64,000 nucleotides of DNA from Pisaster brevispinus (taxonomy: Eukaryota > Echinodermata > Asteroidea > Forcipulatida > Asteriidae): the NCBI GenBank assembly GCA_023634235.1, contig JAMKCF010000019.1:6575947-6639946 (forward strand). Direction: 5' to 3'. Shown here in pieces: positions 37,981 through 50,236 of the stretch. How positions within the stretch are numbered: position 1 is the stretch's first letter; each line of letters begins with the position of its first letter. The position numbers were made by a program, and so were the translations under genes. The notes under the pieces are model-generated. The model saw nothing but the letters and a program-made list of their open reading frames with translations, ran no database searches and was not told the DNA's origin.

Positions 37981-38902
37981 CTAATTAGCGTCAACAGGCC
38001 CATTTCACAACAACTCATGACAACTCAAGACAACTCAAGACAACAAGTTTAAAATACCATCAAATACAATGGTTGTAATCAGAGTGTATCTGGAAACACG
38101 TTTAAAACTGACTGGAACCATCGTGCATACATATTTTTCATGTGAAAAAAATGTTTTTTTCGTAAAAATAGTCAACTTTCTCTGTCGGTAGAACTGGCCG
38201 ACGTGATGCTATTGCGCTTGCGCAATGACATTGGACTGCACCATTACACTACAGGTAAGTGCACTTTTTAAGTCGAGAATGGTGCCCACACACTCATGTC
38301 AATGTAAGAAACTCTTCATATTATAGTTTTATTTACATGCTCCCAGGCGCTTTACAAGACGTCAAAAGTAAAAAAGCAAAGACTTATACAGAATAAAATA
38401 AACGGAGAGAATAATAAAACCAGGCAAAATGATAGTAAGCAAGACTCTGTAAAAATTAATTAAAACATATGTAAATTACAATGGAAAAACAATTAGAAAC
38501 ATTCATTATTTAAAAAACATTCAATGATTTGATAAGGAAAGGAGTTCATTCATCATACTACTTTGGTGCTTTCTTACTACGTCAACCCCCCTTACCGACA
38601 CTGTACACAAGGGTAGTTCCCAACCCCTAACACAAACCCACCCATATCATAATGGTGCGGTCCAAAGTCATTGCGCAAGCGCAATAGCATCACGTCGGCC
38701 AATTCTACAGATGGAGAAAGTTGACTATTTTTACAAAAAAAACATTTTTTCCCGTGAAAAATATGTATGCACAATATGGTTCCAGTCAGTTTTAAACGTG
38801 TTTCCAGTAACACTCTGAGTCTGATTACAACCATTGTATTTGATGGTATTTTAAACTTGTTGTCTTGAGTTGTCGTGAAATGGGCCTGTTGACGCTAATT
38901 AG
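37981..38902. mobile_element. TA-flanked foldback element, 922 bp
   Basis: Arms 37981-38246 and 38650-38902 are inverted copies (CTAATTAGCGTCAACAGGCC, TTGTTGTC, ATGGTTGTAATCAGAGT, GCGCTTGCGCAATGAC), with TA on both outer sides. The interior of about 400 bp shows no coding sequence. The length of the arms fits a MITE or foldback element with a TA target. Confidence 0.85.
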
Positions 38903-40647
38903 TAGCTATATTACCTGATTTTTTTATTTTATTTTTATATAGACAAACTATACATCATTGGAAAGGTCTTTTCAAGACAAATGCAATGGTGAAGAGCAAA
39001 TTAAAATCAGACCAATATTAATGAAGATATGCCTCTTAAAGGGATACTATATACCAGAACTGTTCTGCCGCATATTTTTAAAGAGGTCTAATTTTGTACT
39101 TGTACAATTGATTACCTCATATTTCTCACATACAGTCACCATGATTGCAATTGTATAATAAATTAATCCTCTTGGTTTGAGCAACACATTAGTGAAAACA
39201 ATATTAAAATTGGTTCTTCTTAACAGAAGTTATGCCATGTGAAACACAACCCACTTATACAAATCAAAAGCTCTGTAAGTGTAACATTTAGATTTAGAAG
39301 TTATGTGTTTTCATACTTTTCTTATCATACTTCTCATCTTAGTTACTAGGTTAATTGGACCATTCCTACATCCATGATTGGCTTTAAAATAAAATAAATT
39401 GGAAATGTAAAATTAATCATCACTTTATTATCAATAACACACAGAATTTACTCAAAATCAAATTCACAACTTATAACCCACTACTACTCAAAATAAGTTC
39501 AACGTGTTCCACGCCCCCTCAGTCAGTCAGTGCGGAGTCAAATTGCACCAAAATAACACTCACGGAGGCCCGACATAGACTTGCTTTTGCCACTTGCGGG
39601 GCTATGCGGCATGGTTTTACACGTGAAAGTGATATGAATTAGGCACAAAAAGGTTCAAAGAATTCATTTATTGCTGAAATTTGAATGTTCCCTGAGAATT
39701 TTTCTGGTAAAACCGCTTTTTAACAAGAAAATAGGAACTTAATTGTCATTAGTGTCAAAAAGCCTGGTTTATTTCCGACTTGCAGTTCTCGAAATTTTTG
39801 CCGAAATGTCCCCTTATTTAAAATGATGTCTGCAGATTACAATGGTATACAAAACATGGTCATTACATGCCCCAAGAGGGCGGTATAACATCAGAATGAC
39901 TTGAAAGTTTTTATCCGACCAGGGGAAATTTTTTCCAAAATGGCGACTTCCATCGCGTGAGCACGGAAAGTTGTGGTTCTCAAAACGGGCGTGTAATCAA
40001 AGGTTTGATGCCACAAATGTGATTAAATCGGCCAGAATTACAAAATATAGACATTCTAGAGTAATAATTGAATGTTTTGTTGAAAAGTGATTGAAAGTAT
40101 TCCCACACCGCTTCAATATATTTTCCCGAATTTGTGTGGTGGCAGAATAGGAAATGTCTTAAACGCGAACCCTTTGCGATAGCCCTCCTTCATGTCCTTT
40201 ACATTGAAGCCCCACTATGAGAAAAACCACGTTAGAAACAGGGGTCCTTGCATTGAAATTAAAAACTGAACAGCCCTATCACACATAGATTACATAAACC
40301 AACAGGTAGAAGCTCCAGTCTAAGACTATTCTAAGACATTCACTGGAGAAAGGAAGTCCACGTCCATGCCAACACATTTATATTAATGAAGTTTGTGTCC
40401 TTGATGAGAGACAGTTTTGTGAATGGGAGTATGGGTTTGCAATAGAGGGAACACCACTGATTCCGAATAGAAACAACTGATCCTGAACTGGTCAAACAGG
40501 TATGACAGGCAGGACAGGTGACGATACTTTTGTTTTTAAACTTTAATAACATAAAGCAGATAAGAGATCATTTGAGATTGCAACAAAAACAACGTGAATT
40601 CAAAAAAAGTGACCCGGAACTGGTCACATGGCTGTACTTAACTCACC
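38903..40647. other. Repeat-like intergenic stretch
   Basis: No gene supported. 39034-39060 begins like a TTAA element end (TTAAAGGGATACTATATACC), but no matching right end was found. 39500-40170 looks like old repeat DNA. Confidence 0.35.
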
Positions 40648-40870
40648 TCCTATTCCTACGTTGTCGTTGGGTCGTCAGATCTGTTCTTAATGTTTGTTTT
40701 ATACTCCTTGTCGCTGTCAGTGGTAGCACTGGTACAGTACTCGGTAGCCAGTATAGTAAAAAAGTGCGACCGATCCGATGACGAACTCACGTTACAGAAC
40801 TATGACAAGTTTAGAAGTTACTGCAAACGTTGTTGTCACCGTCTTACTTTTCACCCGGAATGACAGAGAA
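40648..40870 (-). other. Candidate untranslated first exon of LRRC9
   Basis: LRRC9's ATG exon has its own acceptor, so an upstream non-coding exon is expected. On the minus strand, a stretch with mixed composition, higher GC and several CpGs ends at 40648 in a consensus donor (GGAG then GTGAGT). The 5' boundary is a guess. There is no direct evidence linking the two, and another donor between 34 and 48 kb could be the true partner. Confidence 0.3.
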
Positions 40871-41094
40871 CGTCTAAACACACCACATCACAAACTTAAC
40901 ATGTTATTATAATACAATACTAAACTTTACATTAAATTAAAACAATACAAAATGTGTACTATTACCATGGAGGTACTGTAGTATTACTAACTAAATACTA
41001 CAAATTTACTCAAAACATCGATGATCGTGTTTGCAACTTTGTGTGCATGTATCTCGCCGCCGATTGGCCAGTCAGGTCATGTGGTACCAACCAT

Positions 41095-41460
41095 TTTGAG
41101 TTACCATAGAGCTCAACCTCGTTTCCAGGGGTGATCGATCTTGCCGCGCCATTTTTTCTTCGAGCTTCGCTCGGCCCCAGCGGCCTATCCAGGACCGCTG
41201 GGATGGGCTAATCAGCTTGCACAGATTCTTGTTCAGGAAGTACGTCATGCGTGCAGTGCTTGCAGTGTGAGTGTGATGCATGATGGGACTGAGCATTAAC
41301 CAATGAGCGTGCTTGATACGTTTGCCCATCCCAGCGCCTTTGGTTTGAAGGCAAGGCGCTGGGGACGAGCGAATCTTCGAGCATGCTTTGCTCAACCTCG
41401 TTCCCAGGGGTGATCGATCTCGCCGCGCCATTTTTCCCAGCATGCCTTGCTCGATCATAA
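41095..41460. repeat. Duplicated module GCTCAACCTCGTT..CAGGGGTGATCG
   Basis: About 46 bp at 41110 recur at 41390 in the same orientation (CAGGGGTGATCGATCT.GCC, CGCGCCATTTTT). Between them lies a roughly 230-bp segment with inverted CCGCTGGGATGGGC and GCCCATCCCAGCG. Confidence 0.75.
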
Positions 41461-41477
41461 CCCCTGGAATTGGTTCA

Positions 41478-42045
41478 TTAAAAATATGTGCTAGAATCTA
41501 GCACATTTTAATTATGCAGTGATCGATCCACAGAGGCATCAAGTCAAACAGCAACTGGTCCCCTGTCATTCTTCGGAGAACTTGTATGTCTACTAACTGT
41601 GTGCAGTTTTAGGGTAACCGTGTAAAAACTTGATTCATTTGAAATGGAATCGCGTCAAAATACTTGTATTTTCACACGCGCGTACTAAGCGTTCTACAAG
41701 CGTCATACAAGCGCTCGAAGGTTTTTAACAAGCGTGCACGCAAAGTAGTCACCCCGTGGGAGCCAATCAGCGTTGTTTCTCAGTACATCCCTACCAGGGG
41801 TTAGTGACGAGAGGTATCGATACGGCGCGCTGCCCATGGTAGCGAGGCTGTGCTTTGCTCGATCATAACCCCAGTGTGCTAGAATCTAGCACATTTTAAT
41901 TAGGCCTGTGGTCGATCCACTCTACGCGCCCGCTCAAGTTTTGTTATGCGCAAAAGAGGCATCAAGTCAGCCTCGCTACCATGGGCAGCGCACCGTATCG
42001 ATACCTCTCGTCACTAACCCCTGGGGTGCGTTTTCGCGGTCGTAG
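41478..42045. repeat. Foldback-type repeat with GTGCTAGAATCTAGCAC palindromes
   Basis: Two copies of the palindrome GTGCTAGAATCTAGCAC occur at about 41487 and 41874. 41800-41862 (CAGGGGTTAGTGACGAGAGG...GGTAGCGAGGCT) is inverted at about 41968-42030, giving a stem of more than 55 bp with a loop of about 105 bp. 41520-41830 is homologous to 14885-15175 in reverse. Confidence 0.8.
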
Positions 42046-42560
42046 GGATGTACAATAGTGCTCCCAGTGTGGCATGAGATTGTGTTGGGTAGTGGTGGCG
42101 GTGGTTGTCGTTGTTTAACACTCCTCCCAATTGCAAACAAGTTCAAACGCCCCTGGTGACGACATGGGCATCATAAGGAACTTGAGTGTTCTACCAACCC
42201 AGACTGTATGATTTTGTATTAACTATAAATAATGCTATTTTTTATCTTTAAGTAATCAGATTGGTATGGGAATAATAGTATCTGACTTGATATAATACTT
42301 TATAAATGTGTCCGTTTAACGCTTCTGTGCTTATGTTGAGTTGATAATCTTGCTTTTTGTCATTTATTCTATGAAATTGGTCTTCAAAATGAACCACAAA
42401 CCTGTCAAATATCATAGTCTACCGTATCATTTAGACTTAATCCCATTTCGCAGTTTACTGAACGGAGGGACAGAATCTCCAGGGGGACAGAGTCTCCTGC
42501 CACACGTACACACGGCCCAATGGGGGACCCGGGATTCAGGAAGATACCGGGACATACGGA

Positions 42561-43097
42561 GATGTGCAAGAGACCGTGCCCGCTCTAGCTGAGGTTGTAC
42601 ATTTTGTCTTCCCCACCCTACCGGGGACATGGGAACTTAGCTGAGGTTGTACAAGGTTTTTCACCCTAACGGGATAATCGCGTAAATAAAAATAACATAA
42701 AATAACATAATTTTTTTTTTTAAACCCGCTACTTTCACGACCGGACGAGTTTTTGCTGACCATGTCTGTCAAAGGTGCTATTATATCATTTTAAAATTTT
42801 ACCTTAAATGTTGTTCTGTCCATTGAAATAGCAGTGACCAGATCCTGTTTCACTTAAAAACAAAAAATTTGATATCGAAAGTACATAAATGTTTTACCTA
42901 AAAACGTTTTTAAAAAGGACAGGCAACTGAACAAGTAAAGCTTTAAAAATCAGCATCTTTTCTAAAGGGCGTTAAAAGAACACATTTACTTTTTTTACCC
43001 GGCAACTTTTTCTTTCTTTCTTTGGTGGCGACTTTTTCTTTTACGCGGCATTTAAAAAAAAATTATTTATTTATTTTCCGGCAATTTTGTTTTAATG
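42561..43097 (+). repeat. Direct repeat, left copy (about 540 bp)
   Basis: GATGTGCAAGAGACCGTGCC through CCGGGGACATGGGAACTTAG, ACTTTCACGACCGGACGAGT and TTACGCGGCATTTAAAAAAA. It is nearly identical to 46309-46847. Confidence 0.88.
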
Positions 43098-43349
43098 CGT
43101 CGACTTTTTTTTATTTTAACAAAGGAGGACAAGCGCATATCTGACCAATTGCCACATTGTGCAGCAAGATGGTTCTCGACCAGCATGACACGGAAAGATG
43201 TTGTTCCAGGGCTTATTAATAAATTACCTGTACAGGGACACCCCCCCCCCCCCTCCTGCGCCCCTCCCTCACACACACAAACAAACCATAGAGCAAGTTC
43301 TGGTCCTCCTTGCTCTATGAACAAACAAACACACATTCTAAAAAATGCG

Positions 43350-44105
43350 GCCTTGTGAAGCATTCTTTTGTTCTTTCCTTTGTCCCTGCACTTAACAGTT
43401 TCCCATAGACTTTGTACACAAACTTCCTTGCGGAGCACCCCTGTCTTTAGAATTTCCGTGTGGAGACCTTTTGTTTTCCCTTTTTTGTTTTGTCCTTTGT
43501 TGTTCTATTATACCCTTTTCTAAAGAATTATCTTGTGGGGTCCAGGTTGAACAAAGAATTCTCTTGTGGGGTCCATTGTTCCCTTGTTAAAAATACCCCA
43601 CAAGGGCACTCCCGTATAAGCCCACACACATACACACAAACTTACAGATTATAGGGTTTGGGGGTCCAGCTATTGTTGTTCTATTATTCCCTTTTCTAAA
43701 GAATTCTCTTGTGGGGTCCAGGTTGAAAATACCCCATATTGGCGCTCCCGTAAGCCCACACGTACCATGGAGCTATGCACATACATAACACATGTTTGTA
43801 AATCTCGTGAATCGAGGGACTTCTCTTTGTTCTCTCATTGTTTGGACTTGTTTTGTTTTTGTTTTTTAGCGACGTCCCCTCTGATTTTGTACACGAAAGC
43901 GAAGCAAGGACGTCCTCGCTCTGCCAAACACCCGGATCTCTTTTTTTAAAGTCCTTGGGTTTTACGGGTAGACACGCTTACACACATTCTCAAAATGCAT
44001 CATTGTGCAGGAGCATTCTTTTGTTCTTTCCATTGTCCCTGCTCTTAACAGTTTCCCGTAGTCTTTGTACACTCATTTCCCGTTTATTGTGGAGCACCCC
44101 GGACA
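43350..44105 (+). repeat. CA-punctuated satellite array
   Basis: Modules with TTCTTTTGTTCTTTCC.TTGTCCC, GTAGTCTTTGTACAC-like segments, CCTTTTCTAAAGAATTCTCTTGTGGGGTCC and CA-rich ends. Related to 5780-7080 (reverse) and 1806-2060. Confidence 0.8.
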
Positions 44106-44214
44106 AAGAAGCAACCTACACTAAACGTGCGAAACGTTCACATGGCGCATTGTTTATGGGCGGCCATTGGGGCAAAAAAAAAGACAACTACAAAAATAAA
44201 GAGATTGCCAGAAA

Positions 44215-44380
44215 TAAATCGATCCCAGAAATATATCAATGCCCAGAAATATAGCCTATCAATCCCAGAAACATTTCAATCCCCAGAAATATATTAACCC
44301 CAGAAATATATCAATCCCCAGAATGATTAATCCCCAGAATAAATCATTCCCATCAGAAATCCCGGAAATATATCAAGCGG
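44215..44380 (+). repeat. Short tandem array of CCCAGAAATATATCAATC-type units
   Basis: About eight diverged units of 15-20 bp. 44145-44265, including the start of this array, is inverted at about 46965-47060. Confidence 0.8.
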
Positions 44381-45189
44381 CCCAGGATACGGCTGGTTTC
44401 CTATGCGGTTATTTTCACGGCCTATGGAGTAAGTTGAACCCGCTATACGAGCATATTCTTAGACGCGGAGTCCCCCAAGCATTGGGCACAATAACCATAT
44501 CCCGGGTCCACCAATTGTACATATTTATTTTGTGGACTTTCAAGATTTTGTTGGGGTTAATTGTAACAAAGTCTTTTCCACTTGCCCTCACAAAATAATT
44601 GTTTGAGTTCCTTCATTCTAATTTTCACCATGGACGTTTTTTCCTCATAAATAGGTTTTTGTGTGTGCAGAAAACCAGTTTTCTGAATTTTTAGGGCTAA
44701 GCCCTTGTATTAAAGTTGTATGTTGCGACATTGTTTAAATCCCATTACTGTTTCTTAAAACTAGTATTAAATCAAATCACAATGAGGTTTATTTTGAGTT
44801 ATACTGCACTAACCGACGTCGGACGACCCTGTGATGTGGCCACCCTTGACCTTGTATGCAACGGAGGAGCCCAACCATGGGATATAGCCATCTGTTCTTT
44901 TTGGCAATGTAAATCAATGCAATAGAAGTGGAGTTTCATGCTACTTCGCTGCGCTCATACGCATGAAAAACAGTTTCACATTAGGACGACATAGGGAAAG
45001 GAAACACAAACCACTGAAAGTTCATTTCAAGAATTTTAATCAGACAGTATTGGATAGGGCTGCATGCACGATATGCAGATTGAACTAACAAAGTATGAAA
45101 AAGACGGCGAGAAGCAAGATCTTGAGGGGCAGACTGTGGGTAGAGCCCTGCGCCATACTGTTTTTTTGGTTTTTTTTCAATTTCCTTTA

Positions 45190-45513
45190 AGCCGGCCTCA
45201 GGTCGATCTTGCGTCAACAAAAAACAGTCGGCAACTGACTTTTCAGGATCACACTGCGCCTGAGCTAAGACCATCGGGAACTTTTTAGTCGGCGATTATT
45301 TACGACCTGAGAACTGCGATGATTTTAAGACAATCGGAAACAGTCGCCGCTCGAAAAAAATTAACAGTCGCAAGAGTAGAACAATTTCAACTTGTACGAC
45401 GTGATCCCGATGGTCGCACGATTTCTCAGTTGTGACCTGAGCATTTGTCTGCACGTTGCCGACGATTTGTAATTGCAGGCGCAAGAACATCGTAGGTCGA
45501 CCTGAGGCCGGCT
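45190..45513. mobile_element. TTA-flanked MITE, 324 bp
   Basis: The terminal inverted repeats start AGCCGGCCTCAGGTCGA at both ends, with one mismatch in the first 21 bp or so. They are flanked by TTA at 45187-45189 and 45514-45516. A 3-bp TTA/TWA duplication fits a PIF/Harbinger-mobilised MITE. No coding capacity. Confidence 0.8.
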
Positions 45514-46308
45514 TTAGGGCCTCTTCCTCTGCGACTCTGACGCTTTTGAGCTGCTTTGCTGAGAGGTGGTCTGCGCCCTTTTTGTCGAGCTGTCCAACCG
45601 TGGCCTAGCTGGCCTTGCTCCCGTCGGCTATTCTGATTGTTCTCTTCCTTTTGTCAATCAAGTCTTTGGCCTCCTGCACTGCTTCAATTGCCAAGTCGGT
45701 ATCGCATTTGCTGATTAGGGCGAGTTTGACTTTGTCAAGCACTATTTCTAACTTCCCGCAGAAATCAAATGGCAACATTGCCCAACTTGCTAAGTTCTTT
45801 TGACGCGAGCTTGTTCTCCTTCACCGAAATTAAGTCTTGTTTAGGTGTGGCAATGGCGTTAAATTTCTCCTCAAAATAGTCTCTAAATTGTTCTAAATTT
45901 TTTAAGTGTCAGAAGTGGACATAGTGACATGGTATTCAGGTACACTTTGAATTAAATAACTGAGAAGAGTGTATAGCATGCGTGCGAGAGCCTGAAGTGA
46001 GTGAACAAAGGCAAGGAGACTCTTAGATACGCCTCAAGAATGCTTGACCATTCTTCAGAAGGCAGGAATCTATAGGGCAAATGATAAGTGAGTTGTATAT
46101 TCGGTGTAGCTCAATAGTCTCTCTGCCAAATGAAACTAGGCCTACATAATTGGAAAGGTGAGCGTTTAGCACTACTTAATTTCAAATAGACAAAGGAATC
46201 TTACAGTCTTGGAAAGCCTTTTTCTTTTAGATGATTTCAGCTTCAAAATTGTGACATTCTTGTGTTGAAAAGTGCGGTCGTCCGAGTAATTCGTGTAAGT
46301 CCGTGTAA
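45514..46308. other. Unannotated stretch between MITE and direct repeat
   Basis: No gene or clear repeat. A weak open frame at 45615-45803 has no domain. Confidence 0.35.
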
Positions 46309-46847
46309 GATGTGCAAGAGACCGTGCCCGCTCTAGCTGAGGTTGTACATTTTGTCTTCCCCACCTTACCGGGGACATGGGAACTTAGCTGAGGTTGCAC
46401 AATATTTTTCACCCTAACGGGATAATCGCGTAAATAAAAATAACATAAAATAACATAAAATTATGTTAAAAACCCGCTACTTTCACGACCGGACGAGTTT
46501 TTGCTGACCATGTCTGTCAAAAGTGCTATTATATCATTCAAAATTTTACCTTAAATGTTGTTCTGTCCATTGAAATATCAGTGACCAGATCCTGTTTCAC
46601 TGAAAAACCAAAAATTTGATATCGAAAGTACATAAATGTTTTACCTAAAAACGTAAAAAAAAAGGACAGGCAACTGAACAAGTAAAGCTTTAAAAATCAG
46701 CATCTTTTCTAAAGGGCGTTAAAAGAACACATTTACTTTTTTTACCCGGCAACTTTTTTTTCTTTCTTTGGTGGCGACTTTTTCTTTTACGCGGCATTTA
46801 AAAAAAAATATATATAATTTATTTTCCGGCAATTATTTGTTTTATGC
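46309..46847 (+). repeat. Direct repeat, right copy (about 540 bp)
   Basis: Same orientation as 42561-43097 and about 3.75 kb downstream, with few substitutions and small indels. Confidence 0.88.
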
Positions 46848-46964
46848 CGCAACAATCATTATGTAATTTACAACAACGCCACCTTCCTATAGAGGACGCC
46901 TTGTTACACCCAATATTGGTCACGTGACATTCGGTCGTGCAATCGGTCTATTTTCGGTGTTATT

Positions 46965-47060
46965 TAAAAAAAAGTTATATTTCTGGGGATTGAGTTATTT
47001 CTGGCAATCTCTTTTTTCTTTTGTAGTTGTCTTTTTGGCCCCAATGGCCGCCCACAATAT
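46965..47060 (-). repeat. Inverted partner of 44145-44265
   Basis: The reverse complement reads GGGCGGCCATTGGGGC, AAAAGACAACTACAAAA, GAGATTGCCAGAAATAA, CCCCAGAAATATAAC, matching the left copy closely. Confidence 0.8.
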
Positions 47061-49798
47061 TGATCACTACGTTGTCACACGCTCAAAACTTTGATCAATG
47101 TTCATAACCCCTGCGCACCGCTGCGAACCTAGCCTTGCTCAAGGCGGTCGCAGTTTTCACTCCGAAAATACGCCGTAAAACCCACCCGTAGCCTATACCG
47201 TACACACTAGCACTGTGCGTTGTGTGTATCACATCACACCGCACGACACTGCGCAGGTCATCCGCACTCATATTACTCACCGCATGCGGAGGCCGTCAGG
47301 TGTAGTGTGTACAGTACATACATACACCCATCCTTGCTCCATACATCATCATGCACACAGCTCGGGCAGGTTGCGCAGCGCAAAGAAAAGTACACACAGC
47401 TCGGGCGGTACAGGTATAATAGCGCCGCGCAAAGAAAAGTATTAATAATTGAAAACAAAATTGCAACGCCTTGATCAAGGCTACTGCGAACCCCTACGAA
47501 CGGCTAACGAATACAACGTATGCCAAACGTGTCACGAACGAATGACAACTTCCACGAACGTCCAATTTTCCCAAAATGTTGGGCACAAGTTCGCTCTTTT
47601 CGCAACAGTGTGACAGGGCCAAATGTGTAGACCTAGGCCCTACCCAGACCCGAACACAACCCAAAAGGCGAAGCGTTAAAAAAATCACCAGCAAAAAAAG
47701 AAAGGAAAATGAGGTGCCGCCAAAATAAAAGAAAGGAAAAAAAGCGCCGCGTAAACATAAAACAAAGTCGCCATGTAAGTGTCCATTATAGAACACCATA
47801 ATAGACTGGCTTAGTTGGCTAGCGACCTTTCTTTTGCAACGTCACAGCCTGAGATTTTGCCAAGACTCTGGACAATTATGGAAAGCCATACATGCAAAGC
47901 AAACACAGTTTGTAACAATGTTACACAATACATGCATTGAAAATAGTGTTGAATTTGATAGAAACAAAGCAACCAATCGTGGGATATACATTTTTCGTAA
48001 TATGAAGTTTGCATGGGACACAACATTTGTGTTAACACGATTGAGTGTAATATGCCCGTGTTTTTTTCCCCACAGGACTCAGGTGTATGGATAAAACCAA
48101 ATAATAATCGATCCCCAATGCAAGTTTAACATCTAGGGGCCAGCCTATTGAGTCCTTCTGCACTTGTTCATCCTTAGATTTTTCTGTACGCTTTTTGCTT
48201 CACGTTTTGCTTTCATACTTGACTTCTTCTGTTTCATACTTGTTTATTCTTTTAAACTTGATTATTTGCATTCTTTTAATCAGCACAAGCCATAATCAAG
48301 TCGTCCATGAACAAAATCTTCGCAATGTCTTACGCCGATAGAGGGCGTTAATAAAATTGGCAACATTTTGATGAGAAGTAAAATCGGGCAGATGCGTGCT
48401 AAGATGGCGACTCAGTCAATACGGGCCTGCGAGTGCACTTGGTTATTTGTATGAAGTCGCCAAGATCTCCAGTGGTTGTGCATAGCACTAGCAGTTTCGA
48501 TGGTTGTATATCTGGTATGTTGTCCTATTAAGAAACCCATGAAAAGCTTAATCGCAGGTTCAACAAAAGTCAGTGAACACTTTCTCTTTTTGTGCGTACG
48601 TATGTCGTGTGTACTGTGTGGGGGATGTTCAGTGGAGCGTGTACATTGTGTTTTTGTGTTGTGTGTGTTTGTACAATGTACAGCATGATGATGTCGCTGT
48701 GGAATAATGGTCAGGAGTGTATTAAACCAGTTACAATGAGTTAGAAAAGAAAAGACAAAACCATTAAACTGTAAAATTTGTGTTGGCGCAAAGGGTAGGC
48801 ACGTGACCTACATTCTCTAGATCATATGATTGAATTAGATCAGATGACAATTAGTTTAGTCATTTTTACTTATGAAATTATGCCTTTTTAAAGATGGAAG
48901 GATGACTCATCTGTGTCTGTAAACTGTTTCTTCATGTTGATGCAAAACTGGTCAGGGCTTCATTTTGGGTGACATTCTGCTTGACTATATTAGTGTTAGT
49001 ATAGTAGTACTAGTAGTAGTACTACGGTACTAGTTTACTAATTACTAATAATATAGGACTGGTAGTTCTAGTCATAGGCATGTCATACTGTACGTACACC
49101 ATTGTGTTTCTGATGAGCCGCTAAATATGGAATAAAATGGCAGAGAGTAATTGACTTTTGGTCCACTTAGTTTGTTTCTCCCCCAAACTGTGATAAATGC
49201 TTAAAAACTTTTTGAAAAACATTCTCCTGAAGTTTCAATACTATGGCAATTTTATAAACTACCATAATTTGCCTTCAAAATCACGCCTTCCTTCCATGAT
49301 ATTACCTGTCGCAAAATTGGTTCCACAAACTCCATTTGGAAAATTCACTGAAAAAATGTGATGGCGCCACCAACTGTTCACAAATTTGGTATCATTCAAT
49401 GGAAAGTTTATGAGTATGACGTATGCACACTGAATTCGGTGCCATTTCTGGAGGTTTCAGGGTAGAGCTTAAAAACGCGAGTTGAAATCTTCAAGTACGA
49501 TTTTCCCCCCAAAAAGTAAAAAAATTCCTGTGAAACAAGTCCAGATTAAGTTTCTTTTTTTTATATTCCCCTACATTTTTTTGTCACAAAAACCTACAAG
49601 TACAAATACTGTAACCATCATCACTAAAAAACCCAGCAAAATGTCTGTGCAGAGGCTGCATGAATGATTTTTGCCATGATTTGAAAACAGGGTGTCCAAA
49701 TTGGACTGGATTGAAAAACAGGGTGTCCAAATTGTTGGCGTTGATTAGGTCCAGAGGGTGTTTTGTGGAGGAGCATGTTTTAATGTTTGTATACTGAA

Positions 49799-49845
49799 AT
49801 GAACGATCGTGGCCAAATTAAATCTAGCAAATATCAAGACTAGAT
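49799..49845 (+). repeat. Solo copy of a foldback-element end
   Basis: GAACGATCGTGGCCAAATTA then AATCTAGCAAATATCAAGACT matches 62872-62921, the right end of the long foldback and its flank. Confidence 0.75.
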
Positions 49846-50183
49846 GGACTTTATCTCAAGAATTAAAAAGATTTTGTGTTTGTAGAATGTTGTATTTGTT
49901 CTTGATCTTATTTAAGTCATTATTTGAATCCAGAACTTTGATTTCTGCTGAATCCCGATTATTTTTTTTATTCCGTGAAATTCCGTGCAGTTGGATCGAT
50001 TCCATGTTCTACACAAATGTTCACGATTCCGTCTGTGTTCACCGTAATGCGGAAGATTCTGAAGTCTGATGCCCAAGCATGTTATATTCTTTGTTGACCC
50101 CAAAAGGTTGTGGTGTGAAAGTTTTAAAACTCAAATGGTTAAAAAGTATTGACTTACATGTATTTTTAACTTATAGGCAGGTG

Positions 50184-50236
50184 TAGTAAAAAAAAAAAAA
50201 GTGACTATGTAGTCACTTTTTTTTTTTTTTTTACTA
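50184..50236. repeat. Perfect A/T-run hairpin
   Basis: TAGT, A13, AGTGACTA, TG, TAGTCACT, then a T-run and ACTA form a self-complementary stem of over 20 bp. It stands alone with no matching terminal repeats. Confidence 0.9.

Noticed and set aside
41072..41458. 128-codon minus-strand open frame
   Set aside because: It contains its own internal repeat because the underlying DNA is a duplicated non-coding module.
42561..46847. LTR retrotransposon
   Set aside because: The direct repeats do not show clear TG...CA ends, a primer-binding site or gag/pol between them.
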